Positions 15,951-26,247 of a stretch of 64,000 nucleotides of DNA are shown here, piece by piece (position 1 is the first letter of the stretch; each line of letters begins with the position of its first letter). The notes under the pieces were generated by a model that was not told where the DNA came from, made no database searches, and saw nothing but the letters and a program-made list of their open reading frames with translations. The stretch is from Bacilli bacterium (lineage in GTDB: Bacteria; Bacillota_I; Bacilli_A; RFN20; UBA1709): the NCBI GenBank assembly GCA_017457045.1, contig JAFTIF010000003.1, positions 1-64,000 on the forward strand. Direction: 5' to 3'. The position numbers and the translations under genes were made by a program.

Positions 15951-17086
15951 TCAAATTAGTAGTACTTGGCGTAACTGGATCTATCGGAAAACAAGTATTA
16001 CAAATTGTTAGAGAAAATCGTCATAAATTCGAGATTGTTGGTATAAGTGTTAATACATCAATTTATGAGTTGGATTCCATTTTAAATGAGTTTAAATCAA
16101 TTAAATTAGTCGCTATTTCAAATGAAGAAAAGTACTTAGAATTTACGAAGAATTCTTCATTTAATTTAACTAATAATTTATTGGATTTAATTCATTTAGA
16201 GGGAGTAGATATGGTAGTTAATGCTATTGTAGGAATAGCAGGACTAGCACCAACAATTGAAACTATAAATTTAGGATTAGATTTAGCTTTAGCTAATAAA
16301 GAATCTATAGTTTGTGGTGGAGATTACTTAAAGTCTAAACTTAATAAAAGTAAAACTAAGATTTATCCAATTGATAGTGAACATAGTGCGATTGCTCAAT
16401 GTTTAGTTGGAGAGGATAAATCTAGTGTTCGTAAATTAATTATCACTGCTAGTGGTGGTCCTTTTAGAGATAAAAGTTTAAAAGATCTTGAAAGCGTAAC
16501 TAAAAAAGAAGCTTTAAATCATCCTAATTGGAAAATGGGGGATAAGATTACAATTGACTCAGCTACATTAGTTAATAAGGGGTTAGAGATTATCGAAGCG
16601 CATTATTTATTTGATATTCCATATGAAAATATTAATGCGATTATTCATTATGAATCTATCATTCATTCAATGGTAGAATTCGTTGATGGATCTATAAAAG
16701 CGCAATTTGGTGTTCCTTCAATGGAAGTTCCTATTCAATATGCTCTATATAGATTGAATCATAAGCAAAAAGAAAATCAAAATTTTGATTTTTCTAAAGC
16801 TTTTGAATTACATTTTAAGCCTATCGATTTAGATAGATTTGAAGCAGTTAAACTTGCATATGAAGTTGGAAATAAAGGAGGCAGTGCTCCTTTAGTATAT
16901 AATTCAGCTAATGAACAAGCTGTAAAGATGTTTTTAAATGACTTAATTAACTTTAATGATATAGTTCCAGCTATATCTAGTGCTGTTAAGACATTTGAAA
17001 ATGAATATGTTTCTTCTTTAGAAGATATATTAGAATTGGATGTTAAAGTTCGTGAATACGTTAAAAATAAATTTAAGAAAGGATAG
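15947..17086 (+). CDS. dxr: 1-deoxy-D-xylulose 5-phosphate reductoisomerase
   Basis: Second step of the MEP isoprenoid pathway. The 379-residue product has the NADPH motif VLGVTGSIGKQ near its N-terminus, the catalytic block IYPIDSEHSAIAQCL, TASGGPFRD, NHPNWKMGDKITIDSATLVNKGLEIIEAHYLF and YESIIHSMVEF. Normal length. The ATG at 15947 overlaps the cdsA stop and follows CAGGAGG. dxs is 18 kb away on the other strand. Confidence 0.97.
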   Translation: MIKLVVLGVTGSIGKQVLQIVRENRHKFEIVGISVNTSIYELDSILNEFKSIKLVAISNEEKYLEFTKNSSFNLTNNLLDLIHLEGVDMVVNAIVGIAGLAPTIETINLGLDLALANKESIVCGGDYLKSKLNKSKTKIYPIDSEHSAIAQCLVGEDKSSVRKLIITASGGPFRDKSLKDLESVTKKEALNHPNWKMGDKITIDSATLVNKGLEIIEAHYLFDIPYENINAIIHYESIIHSMVEFVDGSIKAQFGVPSMEVPIQYALYRLNHKQKENQNFDFSKAFELHFKPIDLDRFEAVKLAYEVGNKGGSAPLVYNSANEQAVKMFLNDLINFNDIVPAISSAVKTFENEYVSSLEDILELDVKVREYVKNKFKKG

Positions 17087-17091
17087 ATACT

Positions 17092-18321
17092 ATGGGTGTT
17101 GTATATTTTATTATTGCATTATCATTATTAGTAGCAATACATGAATTTGGTCATTTTATTTGTGCTAAATTATTTAATGTTTATGTTTATGAGTTCTCAT
17201 TATTTATGGGACCAAAGTTATTACAAGTTAAAAGAGGAGAAACTAAATATACTCTTCGTTTGCTTCCAATTGGAGGATATTGTTCTATGGCTGGTGAGCA
17301 AGATTTACAAGCGGAAAGAAATGCTCAAGAAGAACAAGCTAAGAAAGATAATCCAAATGGCGTAGTTGAAGAAATTCCTGATATTCCACCAGAAAGAACT
17401 TTATCAGGTATTGCATCATGGAAAAAATTAATCATTAGTTCTGCAGGAGCTATTATGAATATTGTTTTCTGTTTTGTTTTATTATTATTCTATTTTGGTT
17501 TTAATGGCCTTCCTCAAAATACAAGTGAAGTTAAAGTAGTTCAAGATTCTTTATTTGCTGAAGCAGGAATTGAATCAGGTGATACTTTAGTTAAAGGTAA
17601 TGCTGTATTAACAGTTGAAATGGTTGGAGGAACATCTACTTATAGTGAATCCGACTTTGAATTTACTACTTATACATCAATTGTTGAATTAGATGAATTA
17701 GTATTTAGCAAAATGAAAAAAGCAGTGATTACAGATCCAGAAAACGAAAATCCATATGGAAATGTTACTGCAATGTCACAAACAAATACTTATTTAGTTA
17801 GAAAACCAGACAATTCAACTAAAACAATATCAGTTACTAGAGAATTTAATGTTGCATTAGATGACAAAAATATTACTCAAATAACATACAATAACTGGGG
17901 TATTACACAATCAACAAAAAAAGGTACATTTGGTGAAGTAATTGCTGCATCATTTAAGCAAGAAGTTAATGATGGCGTTGCAATTCTTAAATTTGTTTTT
18001 GTTGATTTATGGACTGATAAAGAAGCTGCTGCAGGTGTAACAGGTATTGTTGGTATTGCAGCTTTAAGTAACGATATTATCAAAGTCGGAGGATTTATGT
18101 ACTTTGTATATTTCGTTGCTTATATTAGTGTAAACTTAGGTATTATGAATTTATTACCTCTTCCTGCATTAGATGGTGGTCGTAATATTTTAACAATTTA
18201 TGAAATCATTACTCGTAAGAAAGTTAATCCTAAATTTGAAGGTATTATCAATACAGTAGGATTTATTCTATTAATGGGATTAATGGTAATTATTACAATT
18301 AAAGATATTATTAATTTATAG
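17092..18321 (+). CDS. rseP: site-2 zinc metalloprotease RseP/RasP
   Basis: Intramembrane protease that clips anti-sigma factors and signal-peptide remnants. The 409-residue product has the zinc motif HEFGHF in the first membrane helix (LVAIHEFGHFICAKL), a PDZ-like region around 140-240 and the second active-site block NLLPLPALDGGRNI in a C-terminal helix. A charged loop of about 35 residues (QDLQAERNAQEEQAKKDN) precedes the second helix. It follows dxr by 5 bases; the proS that usually comes next is absent and polC follows. Confidence 0.93.
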   Translation: MGVVYFIIALSLLVAIHEFGHFICAKLFNVYVYEFSLFMGPKLLQVKRGETKYTLRLLPIGGYCSMAGEQDLQAERNAQEEQAKKDNPNGVVEEIPDIPPERTLSGIASWKKLIISSAGAIMNIVFCFVLLLFYFGFNGLPQNTSEVKVVQDSLFAEAGIESGDTLVKGNAVLTVEMVGGTSTYSESDFEFTTYTSIVELDELVFSKMKKAVITDPENENPYGNVTAMSQTNTYLVRKPDNSTKTISVTREFNVALDDKNITQITYNNWGITQSTKKGTFGEVIAASFKQEVNDGVAILKFVFVDLWTDKEAAAGVTGIVGIAALSNDIIKVGGFMYFVYFVAYISVNLGIMNLLPLPALDGGRNILTIYEIITRKKVNPKFEGIINTVGFILLMGLMVIITIKDIINL

Positions 18322-18359
18322 TTTTCAAAACTTTTTAAGAAAAGAAAGGAGGAAAAATT

Positions 18360-21300
18360 ATGCAACTAGAGTTACGCAACTTCTTAGATGCAATTAAACT
18401 TGATAAGATTTATTATCATGAATTTGATGAAGTAGAAATCTTAAAAGTTGTAGCAGATGAGAAGCAAGTATTCCATTTGTATTTGAAAAGCAACAATATT
18501 TTTGATATTGGTACTTATAATAAGCTTGTATATGCTAGTAAGAATTTTTCTTACCCTGTTAAATTTCATATTCAAGTTGTATTTAAAGTTAATGAATTAG
18601 CTATTGCCTCCTATTATTTTTATATTGTTAATTCAGTATTTAAAAATCATCCTTTATATAATGATATAAAGAAATTAAAGCCTAGACTTGTGAATGAGTC
18701 GATTAAAATTGAAGTTGAAAGTGAAGATTTAGATAAGATTATTAGTTTAAAAGATGATTTGAAAGAAGCTTTAAATGATGTGGGAATTAGCTATCCTTTA
18801 GAGATTTTTGAAATTCGAAAAGAAGAAGAATTAGAAATAAAAGAAGAAATAATTGAAACTAAAGAGGAAGAAGTAAAAGAGGAAGAAGTAAAAGAAGAGT
18901 CAAAGCTTTCTCCTTTATTTGATTTTCATCATGCAGCAATGTCTAATGTAGAAATGACTGTTACTGTATATGAAATAGATTCTAGAGATGTAAAAATTGG
19001 TGAAGGAAAATCAATTAAAGAATATAAATTTATTTGTGGAGATGATTTTGACTCAATTGTATTAAAAGTAAGAGAGTCTGATGCAGTCCCAAGAATTTTC
19101 CTAGATGGAATTAAAGAAGGATCTTATATTAAAGTCAAAGGTGATATAAGATTCGATAGAAGAGAAAATGATTATATCTTCTATGGAAAAGAAGTAGAAA
19201 AAGCAAAGAGAGAAATTCCTTGCTTAGATGATGCTGAAGAAAAGCGTGTAGAATTACACTTGCACTCACAAATGTCAACAATGGATGCTGTTACAAACAT
19301 AGCTGATTATGTTAATACAGCTGCAGCATGGGGACATAAGGCTATAGCCTTAACTGACCATGGTGGTATTCAAGCATTCCCAGAAGCACAAAAAGCTGCT
19401 AAGAGTGCTGGTATTAAGATGATTTATGGTATGGAAGGTTATGTTGTTGATGAAGAATTACATCCAACAATGAATGATGCAGATGTTGATTTATTAAATA
19501 CAACATATGTAGTTTTCGACTTTGAAACAACTGGTCTTTCTGCTAGACATGATGACATTATTGAGTTTGGGGCAGTTAAAATGAGACATGGGTTAATTGT
19601 TGATAAATTCCAAGTTTTTATTAATCCTATGAAAAAACTCCCTCAATTTATTGTTGAAAAAACAAATATTACAGATGATATGTTAAGAAACTTTGGTACA
19701 ACTCTTCAAAGTGCTTTACCACAAATTAGAAAGTTTATTGAAGGTTGTGTTTTAGTTGCGCATAATGCTAGATTCGATGTTGGCTTTTTAAATGCTGCTT
19801 TAAGAAAATTAGGTTATCCAGCATTAACAAATCCTGTTATTGATACACTAGACTTAAGTAAAATGATTATGCCTGAAGTTAAAGCATTCTCATTAGGTGC
19901 AATTGCAAGAAGACTAAATGTTAACTATGATGACGAAATTGCTCACCGTGCTGACTACGACGCTGAAGTTTTATCAGAAGTATTTAATAGTATGCTAAAT
20001 ACTTTAGATGTTGAATATGATATTAGAAATCATAAAGATTTAAAAACAATTGAAGTAAAAGATGCTTATAAAAAGAATTTCCCATTCCATGTTACATTCT
20101 TGGTAAAAGATATGGTTGGATTAAAAAACCTTTATAATTTAGTTACTTTATCACATATTGACTATATTATAAAATATCCTTTAATTCCTCGTAGATTTAT
20201 TGAACAATATAGAGAAGGATTACTTATTGGTTCAAGCTGTTTCAATGGTGAAATTTTTGAAATAGCACAATCTAAGAGTGAGGATGAATTGAATAAAGCA
20301 GTTGAATTTTATGACTATATTGAAGTTCAACCATATAGTTGTTATTCATATTTATTAGATACTGAAAGAATCATTTCGGAAGAAAGATTAAAAGACATCT
20401 TAAACGATATTGTCAATGCCGGTAAGAAGATGGGTAAAATTGTAGTTGCTACAGGAGACGTCCATTACTTAAGACCGAAAGATAAAATATTCCGTGATAT
20501 TTATATTCACGCAAAAGCAAAAGGTGGAGTATTACACCCACTTCATGATAGAAAACATCGTGTAAAAAGTAATCCTGATCAACACTTAAGAACAACTAAA
20601 GAGATGTTAGAAGACATTTCATACATTCAAGATGAAGCGTTACGTTATGAATTAGTTGTTACTAATACAAACAAGATTGCTGATATGATTACTAATGAAG
20701 TAGTTCCAATTCAAGATGAATTATTTACTCCAAAGCTTCCAGGAATTGATGCTCAAGAAGAAATTGAAAGAATTTGTCGCGAAACTGCAGTTAAAATGTA
20801 TGGAACACCTCTTCCTAAGATTGTTGAAGATCGTATGGAAAAAGAATTAGGTAAGATTAGAACCCACAAATTCGGTGTTATTTACTATCTTGCTCATCGA
20901 CTTGTTAATAAATCTAAGAGTGATGGTTATCTAGTAGGGTCTCGTGGCTCTGTTGGAAGTAGTTTTGTTGCAACTTTAAGTGGAATTACAGAAGTAAATC
21001 CTCTTGCACCTCACTATAGATGTCCTAAGTGTCATCATAATGAATTCTTCTTAGATGGATCCGTTAAATCAGGTTTTGATTTAGATCCAAAATTATGCCC
21101 TGAATGTGGAGAAATGATGATTGCAGATGGACAAAATATTCCATTTGAAACTTTCTTAGGTATCAATGGTGATAAGGTACCAGATATAGACTTAAACTTC
21201 TCAAGAGACTACCAATGGCGTGCCCATAATTACACTAAAGAATTATTAGGTGAATATAATGTCTTTAGAGCTGGTACTGTAAGTACTGTTGCTACTAAGA

Positions 21301-22622
21301 CTGCTAAAGGTTACATTAAAGGTTATTGGGAAGAAGTAGAGAATAGAACAGAGTTTAGAGAAACAGAACTTGCAAGATTTGCTTATCATTGTCAAGGAGT
21401 TAAACGTACTACTGGTCAACATCCAGGTGGTATTATTGTTGTTCCTTCTTACAAAGAAGTACATGATTTTACACCAGTTCAATATCCTGCCGACTCTGAT
21501 GATGCTACATGGAAGACAACACACTATCCATTTAGTGCTATCCATGATGAAATTTTAAAACTAGATATTCTAGGACACGTTGATCCAAACGCACTTAGAA
21601 TGTTACAAGACTTAACTGGAATCAACCCAGAAGACATTCCAATGAATGATAAAAGAGTATTATCATTATTTACTTCCCCAAAAGAACTTGGTGTAGAACC
21701 TAATGATATTCATAATGATACTGGTACAAGTGGTATTCCTGAATTTGGTACTAACTTCGTTAAAGGTATTTTAAAAGATTATAAACCAACAAAAGTTAGT
21801 GACTTAATTCAAATTTCAGGATTATCTCATGGTACTGACGTATGGCGTGGCAATGCACAAGATTTAATTGTTAATGGAATTTGTACTTCTGAAGAAGTTA
21901 TTGGATGTCGTGACGATATTATGACTTATTTAGAATTAAAAGGATTAGATTCAACTAAAGCATTTAAAATCATGGAAAGTGTTCGTAAAGGTAAAGGATT
22001 ATCTGCTGAATTCGAGCAAGAAATGAGAGAACATAATGTTCCTGATTGGTATATTGCTTCTTGTAAACTTATTAAATACATGTTCCCTAAAGCTCACGCT
22101 ACTGCATATGTAGTTATGGCTTTAAGAATTGCGTGGTATAAAGTCTATAGACCATTAGAATACTATGCAACATATTTCACAACTCGTTGTGACAAATACG
22201 ATATTGATACTATGATTAGAGGTAAGAGTGCAATAATGACTAAATATTTGTACATCTTACAAAAGAATCCTCGTGATTTAAAACCAAAAGAAAAAGACAT
22301 TCAAGATGTTCTCGAAATGGCTTTAGAAATGACAGCTCGTGGATTTACATTCTCTAATGTATCAATTACAAAGAGTGATGCTACTAAGTTTATTGTAGAT
22401 ACAGAAAATAATGCGTTAATCCCACCATTCCTAGTTATTGATGGTTTAGGTGATGCGGCTGCACAATCAATTGTTGAGGCTCGTAATGAAAGACCATTTA
22501 TTTCTAAACAAGACTTAATGAGTAGAACTCAAATCTCGCAAACTCATTTCCAAATCTTTGATCAAATGGGTATCTTAGATGATATGGCAAATGAGGAACA
22601 ATTAACACTTAGTTTATTTTAA
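18360..22622 (+). CDS. polC: DNA polymerase III alpha subunit, PolC type
   Basis: Main replicative polymerase of low-GC Gram-positives. The 1420-residue product carries an OB domain, a PHP domain (ELHLHSQMSTMDAVT, ALTDHGG), an inserted 3'-5' exonuclease (VVFDFETTGLSARHDDIIEFG with HRADYDAE), a zinc site (CPKCHH ... CPECGE), the catalytic GSRGSVGSSFVATLSG and VPDIDLNFSRDYQ, and the C-terminal PKAHATAYV. A Glu/Lys-rich linker lies near residues 155-185. It starts after AAAGGAGG. Full length, no defect seen. Confidence 0.98.
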   Translation: MQLELRNFLDAIKLDKIYYHEFDEVEILKVVADEKQVFHLYLKSNNIFDIGTYNKLVYASKNFSYPVKFHIQVVFKVNELAIASYYFYIVNSVFKNHPLYNDIKKLKPRLVNESIKIEVESEDLDKIISLKDDLKEALNDVGISYPLEIFEIRKEEELEIKEEIIETKEEEVKEEEVKEESKLSPLFDFHHAAMSNVEMTVTVYEIDSRDVKIGEGKSIKEYKFICGDDFDSIVLKVRESDAVPRIFLDGIKEGSYIKVKGDIRFDRRENDYIFYGKEVEKAKREIPCLDDAEEKRVELHLHSQMSTMDAVTNIADYVNTAAAWGHKAIALTDHGGIQAFPEAQKAAKSAGIKMIYGMEGYVVDEELHPTMNDADVDLLNTTYVVFDFETTGLSARHDDIIEFGAVKMRHGLIVDKFQVFINPMKKLPQFIVEKTNITDDMLRNFGTTLQSALPQIRKFIEGCVLVAHNARFDVGFLNAALRKLGYPALTNPVIDTLDLSKMIMPEVKAFSLGAIARRLNVNYDDEIAHRADYDAEVLSEVFNSMLNTLDVEYDIRNHKDLKTIEVKDAYKKNFPFHVTFLVKDMVGLKNLYNLVTLSHIDYIIKYPLIPRRFIEQYREGLLIGSSCFNGEIFEIAQSKSEDELNKAVEFYDYIEVQPYSCYSYLLDTERIISEERLKDILNDIVNAGKKMGKIVVATGDVHYLRPKDKIFRDIYIHAKAKGGVLHPLHDRKHRVKSNPDQHLRTTKEMLEDISYIQDEALRYELVVTNTNKIADMITNEVVPIQDELFTPKLPGIDAQEEIERICRETAVKMYGTPLPKIVEDRMEKELGKIRTHKFGVIYYLAHRLVNKSKSDGYLVGSRGSVGSSFVATLSGITEVNPLAPHYRCPKCHHNEFFLDGSVKSGFDLDPKLCPECGEMMIADGQNIPFETFLGINGDKVPDIDLNFSRDYQWRAHNYTKELLGEYNVFRAGTVSTVATKTAKGYIKGYWEEVENRTEFRETELARFAYHCQGVKRTTGQHPGGIIVVPSYKEVHDFTPVQYPADSDDATWKTTHYPFSAIHDEILKLDILGHVDPNALRMLQDLTGINPEDIPMNDKRVLSLFTSPKELGVEPNDIHNDTGTSGIPEFGTNFVKGILKDYKPTKVSDLIQISGLSHGTDVWRGNAQDLIVNGICTSEEVIGCRDDIMTYLELKGLDSTKAFKIMESVRKGKGLSAEFEQEMREHNVPDWYIASCKLIKYMFPKAHATAYVVMALRIAWYKVYRPLEYYATYFTTRCDKYDIDTMIRGKSAIMTKYLYILQKNPRDLKPKEKDIQDVLEMALEMTARGFTFSNVSITKSDATKFIVDTENNALIPPFLVIDGLGDAAAQSIVEARNERPFISKQDLMSRTQISQTHFQIFDQMGILDDMANEEQLTLSLF

Positions 22623-22648
22623 AGTCTCTTGAAATCCAAGAGGCTTTT
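22622..22648 (+). terminator. polC terminator
   Basis: A 10-bp stem (22622-22631 with 22637-22646, one G-T pair) with a short T-run, starting in the polC stop codon. Confidence 0.75.
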
Positions 22649-22663
22649 ATATTAATATTATTA

Positions 22664-22669
22664 TATAAT
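22664..22669 (+). promoter_or_regulatory. -10 element of the binding-protein gene
   Basis: TATAAT 24 bases before the ATG at 22693, in an AT-only stretch. No convincing -35. Confidence 0.4.
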
Positions 22670-22692
22670 ATTTATAGGAAGGATGAGATTTT

Positions 22693-25161
22693 ATGAAAAA
22701 CAAATCTATCTTACCATTAGTTCTATTTTCTTTATTACTTGCTTCTTGTAATAATATTGATAATGACTGGACTAATGTTGACGTGGAAAATAATAATTTA
22801 GTTTTAAATGTTCCTAAAAATGGTACGATTATAGATAATTCTTCTTTAACTATAGAAAAAGAAACTGAATTAGTAAGCAAACTAGAAGAATATGTTTTAA
22901 GTAATAATCTTTCAGGAATTAATCTTCTTCAAAATGTTAATTTTGTTAAGGTTAGTGATAAAATAGTTATTCCTACTTCGATAAAAAAAGATTATAAAAA
23001 TAATGAAATTAAGTTGTATGATACTCCTCAACATACATATATTCCTAACTATGGATTTGGTATTGTAAGTGAAGGTGTAAAAATTCCTAGTTCTAGTTCA
23101 GATATTTATGATAATTATTTTAAAATGATAACTGAAAAAGAAATCTATAATATCAATTATTTTAATAATTCTGATTGTAATGAATATTTAAGATATATTA
23201 ATGCTTCTTTTGTTGATAAAAGATTGGCTGCTGATAAATCATCATATGAATTATACAATTCTTTAGGTGATGATGTAGTTGCATTAGATTTAAATAAAGA
23301 AACAAATAAAGCTACAAAATTTAGAGTATATGTTAGAGATAATTTAAAATATAATACTGCTGGTAAGTTTAAAGATTATACAAATAAAGCAATTGAAATT
23401 GATGATTATTTGACTGTTTTTAAGGAAATCTATACACAGTATAATAGTTTGTCTGTTGGACTTAATTTAATTAATTCCTCATTAGAAATCAAAGGATTAA
23501 AAGATTATTATAAATTAAGTTATGATGGCTTTAATAGTTCAGCTTGGAATGATGTAGGAATAAAAGCGGGGAAAGATGGAACTAAAGATTATTTAGAGTT
23601 TGAGTTTGTTGACCCTGTCTGTTTATTAGATGCTAAGGTAGAAGTTTTTTCAAACCCTGTATATTCTCCTATTCCTAAAGCATTCTTAGATGAGATTGGT
23701 GGAATTAAGAATTATGGAAAGTTTGTTGATAATAATGATTTATCACCAGTTGATACTACTTTATCTGTCGGACCATATATGATAACAAAATGGGACGAAA
23801 ACAGATTAATCTTTTCCCCTAATAATTTAGTTTCTAAAGAAGTAATAGGTGGAGAAAATAGATATTTGATTGAAGGAGTTTCTGTTATTTTAAAGAACGA
23901 AAACAATGAACATATTAAACCACATGAGTTATTCGTAACTGGAAAAATAGACTATTATGAATATGATTCTTTAAATGATATAGTAGAAAAAGAAGATATA
24001 CAAATTAAACCAACAAGCGTTAGCTCTACTAGACTAAATTTAAATACAACTACAAAAGAAGAATGGGAAACATTATTCGGAGAAAATGGTAAAGTTACTC
24101 AAACAGCTAAAGAAGACTATTGGGAAGTAGAACCTGCTATGAGTAATGATTCGTTCATCAAAGGTCTTAATTATGCAATAAATAGAGAAGACTTGGCAAA
24201 TAATAAAGATAATGCATTTCCATGTTATTCTACGTTCTCAGATTTAGTTTCTTTAGATTCAGAACATGGAGTAGTCTATAATAATACAAACGAACATAAA
24301 AAAGTTATGAGTGATTATTATGGTGATGCTGTTGATACATATGGATATGATTTAGAACTTGCAAAACAAATGTTTAAAAAAGCTTCTGATGAGTTAATTA
24401 GTCAAGGTCATTATAAAGAAGGAGATACAATTAATCTTGAGATGGCTTGGATAAATAAAAACAGCAAAAATAACTATGGCACTTACATAGAAAATAATTT
24501 ATTAGAGGCATTTAATAATTCAGGTTCAAAATTGACACTTAAGATTGAACACTATTTACCAGAAGTTTGGTCAGATATCTTTTATAAAAAGATGATGGTT
24601 GGTCAATTTGATATTGGCTATGGATCAATTTCTAGTAGTAGTGGAGAGCCAACATATTATTCTACTTTAGAAACATTTAAAACAAATGGTCCAGGTGGCT
24701 TTACATTGAACTTTGGAAATGATACTAATAGCACAGATAAATTAATAGATTTTAATAATCAAAAATACACATATGATTCCTTATTAGAATCATTAAACAG
24801 TGCTTGTGTAATAAAGGATGCAGTTGTTGTTAATAATTTTGATATTGATTTGTTATCAAATAAAAAGGATAAAAAATCACAAGATAGAACTGTCATTCTT
24901 AAATATGATGGTTATTTGTTAGAAAACACTTTATTTAAAGAAATTTATTTTGTAAATAATGGTGAGCCTATCCTACTAGAAGAGGAAAAAGACTATTTCA
25001 TAAATAAAGAAAAACAAATACTTACACTTAATTTTAGCGAAGAATTTATTAGTCAATATCCTAATGAATCAAGCTTGTTAGTTTCATATGAAAATAAAAC
25101 ATTTGGTGAAAACTATAAAGAGATTCCAATTATTTTCCCTGAATATATAGGAAGTGAATAA
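22693..25161 (+). CDS. large solute-binding lipoprotein, oligopeptide-binding type
   Basis: The 822-residue product has a lipoprotein signal peptide ending LLASC (Cys19). Its middle and C-terminal half look like family-5 (OppA-like) binding proteins: DTTLSVGPYMITKWDENRLIFSPN, SFIKGLNYAINREDLANN, GYDLELAKQMFKKASDELISQGHYKEGD and FDIGYGSISSSSGEPTYYSTL. OppA proteins are usually 540-600 residues; about 200 N-terminal residues are extra. No permease or ATPase genes are adjacent, so it is an orphan receptor or works with a transporter elsewhere. The ligand is unknown. Confidence 0.75.
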   Translation: MKNKSILPLVLFSLLLASCNNIDNDWTNVDVENNNLVLNVPKNGTIIDNSSLTIEKETELVSKLEEYVLSNNLSGINLLQNVNFVKVSDKIVIPTSIKKDYKNNEIKLYDTPQHTYIPNYGFGIVSEGVKIPSSSSDIYDNYFKMITEKEIYNINYFNNSDCNEYLRYINASFVDKRLAADKSSYELYNSLGDDVVALDLNKETNKATKFRVYVRDNLKYNTAGKFKDYTNKAIEIDDYLTVFKEIYTQYNSLSVGLNLINSSLEIKGLKDYYKLSYDGFNSSAWNDVGIKAGKDGTKDYLEFEFVDPVCLLDAKVEVFSNPVYSPIPKAFLDEIGGIKNYGKFVDNNDLSPVDTTLSVGPYMITKWDENRLIFSPNNLVSKEVIGGENRYLIEGVSVILKNENNEHIKPHELFVTGKIDYYEYDSLNDIVEKEDIQIKPTSVSSTRLNLNTTTKEEWETLFGENGKVTQTAKEDYWEVEPAMSNDSFIKGLNYAINREDLANNKDNAFPCYSTFSDLVSLDSEHGVVYNNTNEHKKVMSDYYGDAVDTYGYDLELAKQMFKKASDELISQGHYKEGDTINLEMAWINKNSKNNYGTYIENNLLEAFNNSGSKLTLKIEHYLPEVWSDIFYKKMMVGQFDIGYGSISSSSGEPTYYSTLETFKTNGPGGFTLNFGNDTNSTDKLIDFNNQKYTYDSLLESLNSACVIKDAVVVNNFDIDLLSNKKDKKSQDRTVILKYDGYLLENTLFKEIYFVNNGEPILLEEEKDYFINKEKQILTLNFSEEFISQYPNESSLLVSYENKTFGENYKEIPIIFPEYIGSE

Positions 25162-25171
25162 AATTAATATT

Positions 25172-25200
25172 AAGAGCTTAGCAATTGTTAAGCTCTTTTT
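25172..25200 (+). terminator. terminator after the binding-protein gene
   Basis: A long stem AAGAGCTTA/TAAGCTCTT (25172-25180 with 25189-25197) followed by a T-run. Confidence 0.88.
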
Positions 25201-25221
25201 GTTAAAAAATTAAAAAATCTC

Positions 25222-25250
25222 TTGCAAAAAACTAATGAATAATGTATATT
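25222..25250 (+). promoter_or_regulatory. tRNA-Ala pair promoter
   Basis: TTGCAA (25222-25227) and TATATT (25245-25250), 17-base spacer, TG directly before the -10. It ends 19 bases before the first tRNA. Confidence 0.7.
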
Positions 25251-25269
25251 ATTAATGGCTCATTTATAA

Positions 25270-25345
25270 GGGGCTGTAGCTCACCTGGGAGAGCGCTTCC
25301 ATGGCATGGAAGAGGTAGCGAGTTCGAGTCTCGTCAGCTCCACCA
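25270..25345 (+). tRNA. tRNA-Ala (GGC)
   Basis: A 76-base tRNA with encoded CCA. The acceptor GGGGCTG pairs with CAGCTCC (one G-T). The anticodon stem CTTCC/GGAAG encloses loop ATGGCAT, giving anticodon GGC. The D arm and T arm (GCGAG-TTCGAGT-CTCGT) are regular. It is followed after 20 bases by a second tRNA-Ala. Confidence 0.95.
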
Positions 25346-25365
25346 GAACTACAAAACACTGACTT

Positions 25366-25441
25366 GGGGTCTTAGCTCAGCTGGGAGAGCGCCTGCCTTG
25401 CACGCAGGAGGTCAGGGGTTCGATCCCCCTAGGCTCCACCA
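25366..25441 (+). tRNA. tRNA-Ala (TGC)
   Basis: A 76-base tRNA with encoded CCA. The acceptor GGGGTCT pairs with AGGCTCC; the anticodon stem CCTGC/GCAGG encloses CTTGCAC, giving anticodon TGC. Together with the preceding gene it supplies both alanine isoacceptors from one transcript. Confidence 0.96.
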
Positions 25442-25453
25442 TTTAAGAAGATT

Positions 25454-25483
25454 AGGTTTGATACAATATATCAAGCCTTTTTT
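25454..25483 (+). terminator. first tRNA operon terminator
   Basis: A 10-bp stem (25454-25463 with 25469-25478, one T-G pair) and a T6 run. Confidence 0.85.
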
Positions 25484-25487
25484 ATTT

Positions 25488-25510
25488 GCCCTGTGTGGGC
25501 TTTTTTTCTT
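25488..25510 (+). terminator. second, back-up terminator
   Basis: GCCC/GGGC (25488-25491 with 25497-25500), loop TGTGT, T7 run. In tandem with the preceding terminator. The remaining bases up to 25589 hold nothing recognisable. Confidence 0.75.
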
Positions 25511-25589
25511 TTTAAGGCAATGTTTTTCAAGACAAAATTAATAAATGAACACGTTTGGAGTTTTAACCTTTTAACGATTTACATATTGA

Positions 25590-25618
25590 TTGTATTAATT
25601 AGGATTTTATTGTATAAT
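25590..25618 (+). promoter_or_regulatory. promoter of the 25667 gene
   Basis: TTGTAT (25590-25595), 17-base spacer, TATAAT (25613-25618) with TG immediately upstream. Confidence 0.65.
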
Positions 25619-25666
25619 CAGTTGATAGATAAATTATAATTTATAGAGTAGATTGAGGTATGTAAA

Positions 25667-26149
25667 ATGAGGAAGGTAAGATTTAAAACGAGGATTTTTG
25701 AAACTATATATTTCAGTATATTTGGTATATTCTTAGGAGTGCTAATTTTAATATCAGCGCTAAAAGTATATGATAAATCATTTATTGCATTCATGTTTTT
25801 GCTTATTTGTGCACTAATTGAATGTATCATATTTATTATTTCAGCCTTAGTTCTATATCAATATTGCGAATTTATAGATGGAGTATTTATTTTTAAATGT
25901 CCATTATATGTAATAAAAAAAGTAAAAGTTGAAGATATTGTTTTATATGATAGATTGTCTATTTATAAAAAAGAAACTAGAATGAATATAGTATATCCAG
26001 TAATTAGAATTTATTTATCAAAACCTACTAGTAAAATTAAATATAAGTATTGGTGTAATAAAAAATCGACATATTTTCATATTTATGATAAAAAAGATAA
26101 TTACGATAAATTTATTGAAATAATGAATAGTAAAGGAAAAACATCATAA
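25667..26149 (+). CDS. small two-helix membrane protein
   Basis: Not recognised as a named family. The 160-residue product has two hydrophobic helices (about 13-33 and 38-63) close to the N-terminus and a mainly beta, Lys/Tyr-rich cytoplasmic region. The arrangement (two helices, then CEFIDGVFIFKCPLYVIKKVKVEDIVLY) resembles bacterial PH-domain membrane proteins, but this is weak. The start follows GAGGT. It is a single gene with its own promoter; its transcript probably ends at the hairpin at 26248. Confidence 0.6.
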   Translation: MRKVRFKTRIFETIYFSIFGIFLGVLILISALKVYDKSFIAFMFLLICALIECIIFIISALVLYQYCEFIDGVFIFKCPLYVIKKVKVEDIVLYDRLSIYKKETRMNIVYPVIRIYLSKPTSKIKYKYWCNKKSTYFHIYDKKDNYDKFIEIMNSKGKTS

Positions 26150-26247
26150 ATAAAATATACAACTAACCACTAAATTCCTATTTATCGTTTAGAAATAGGG
26201 GGGATGCAATTGTATTAAAATTGTGTAACGTTGCCATAAGAAAAGCA

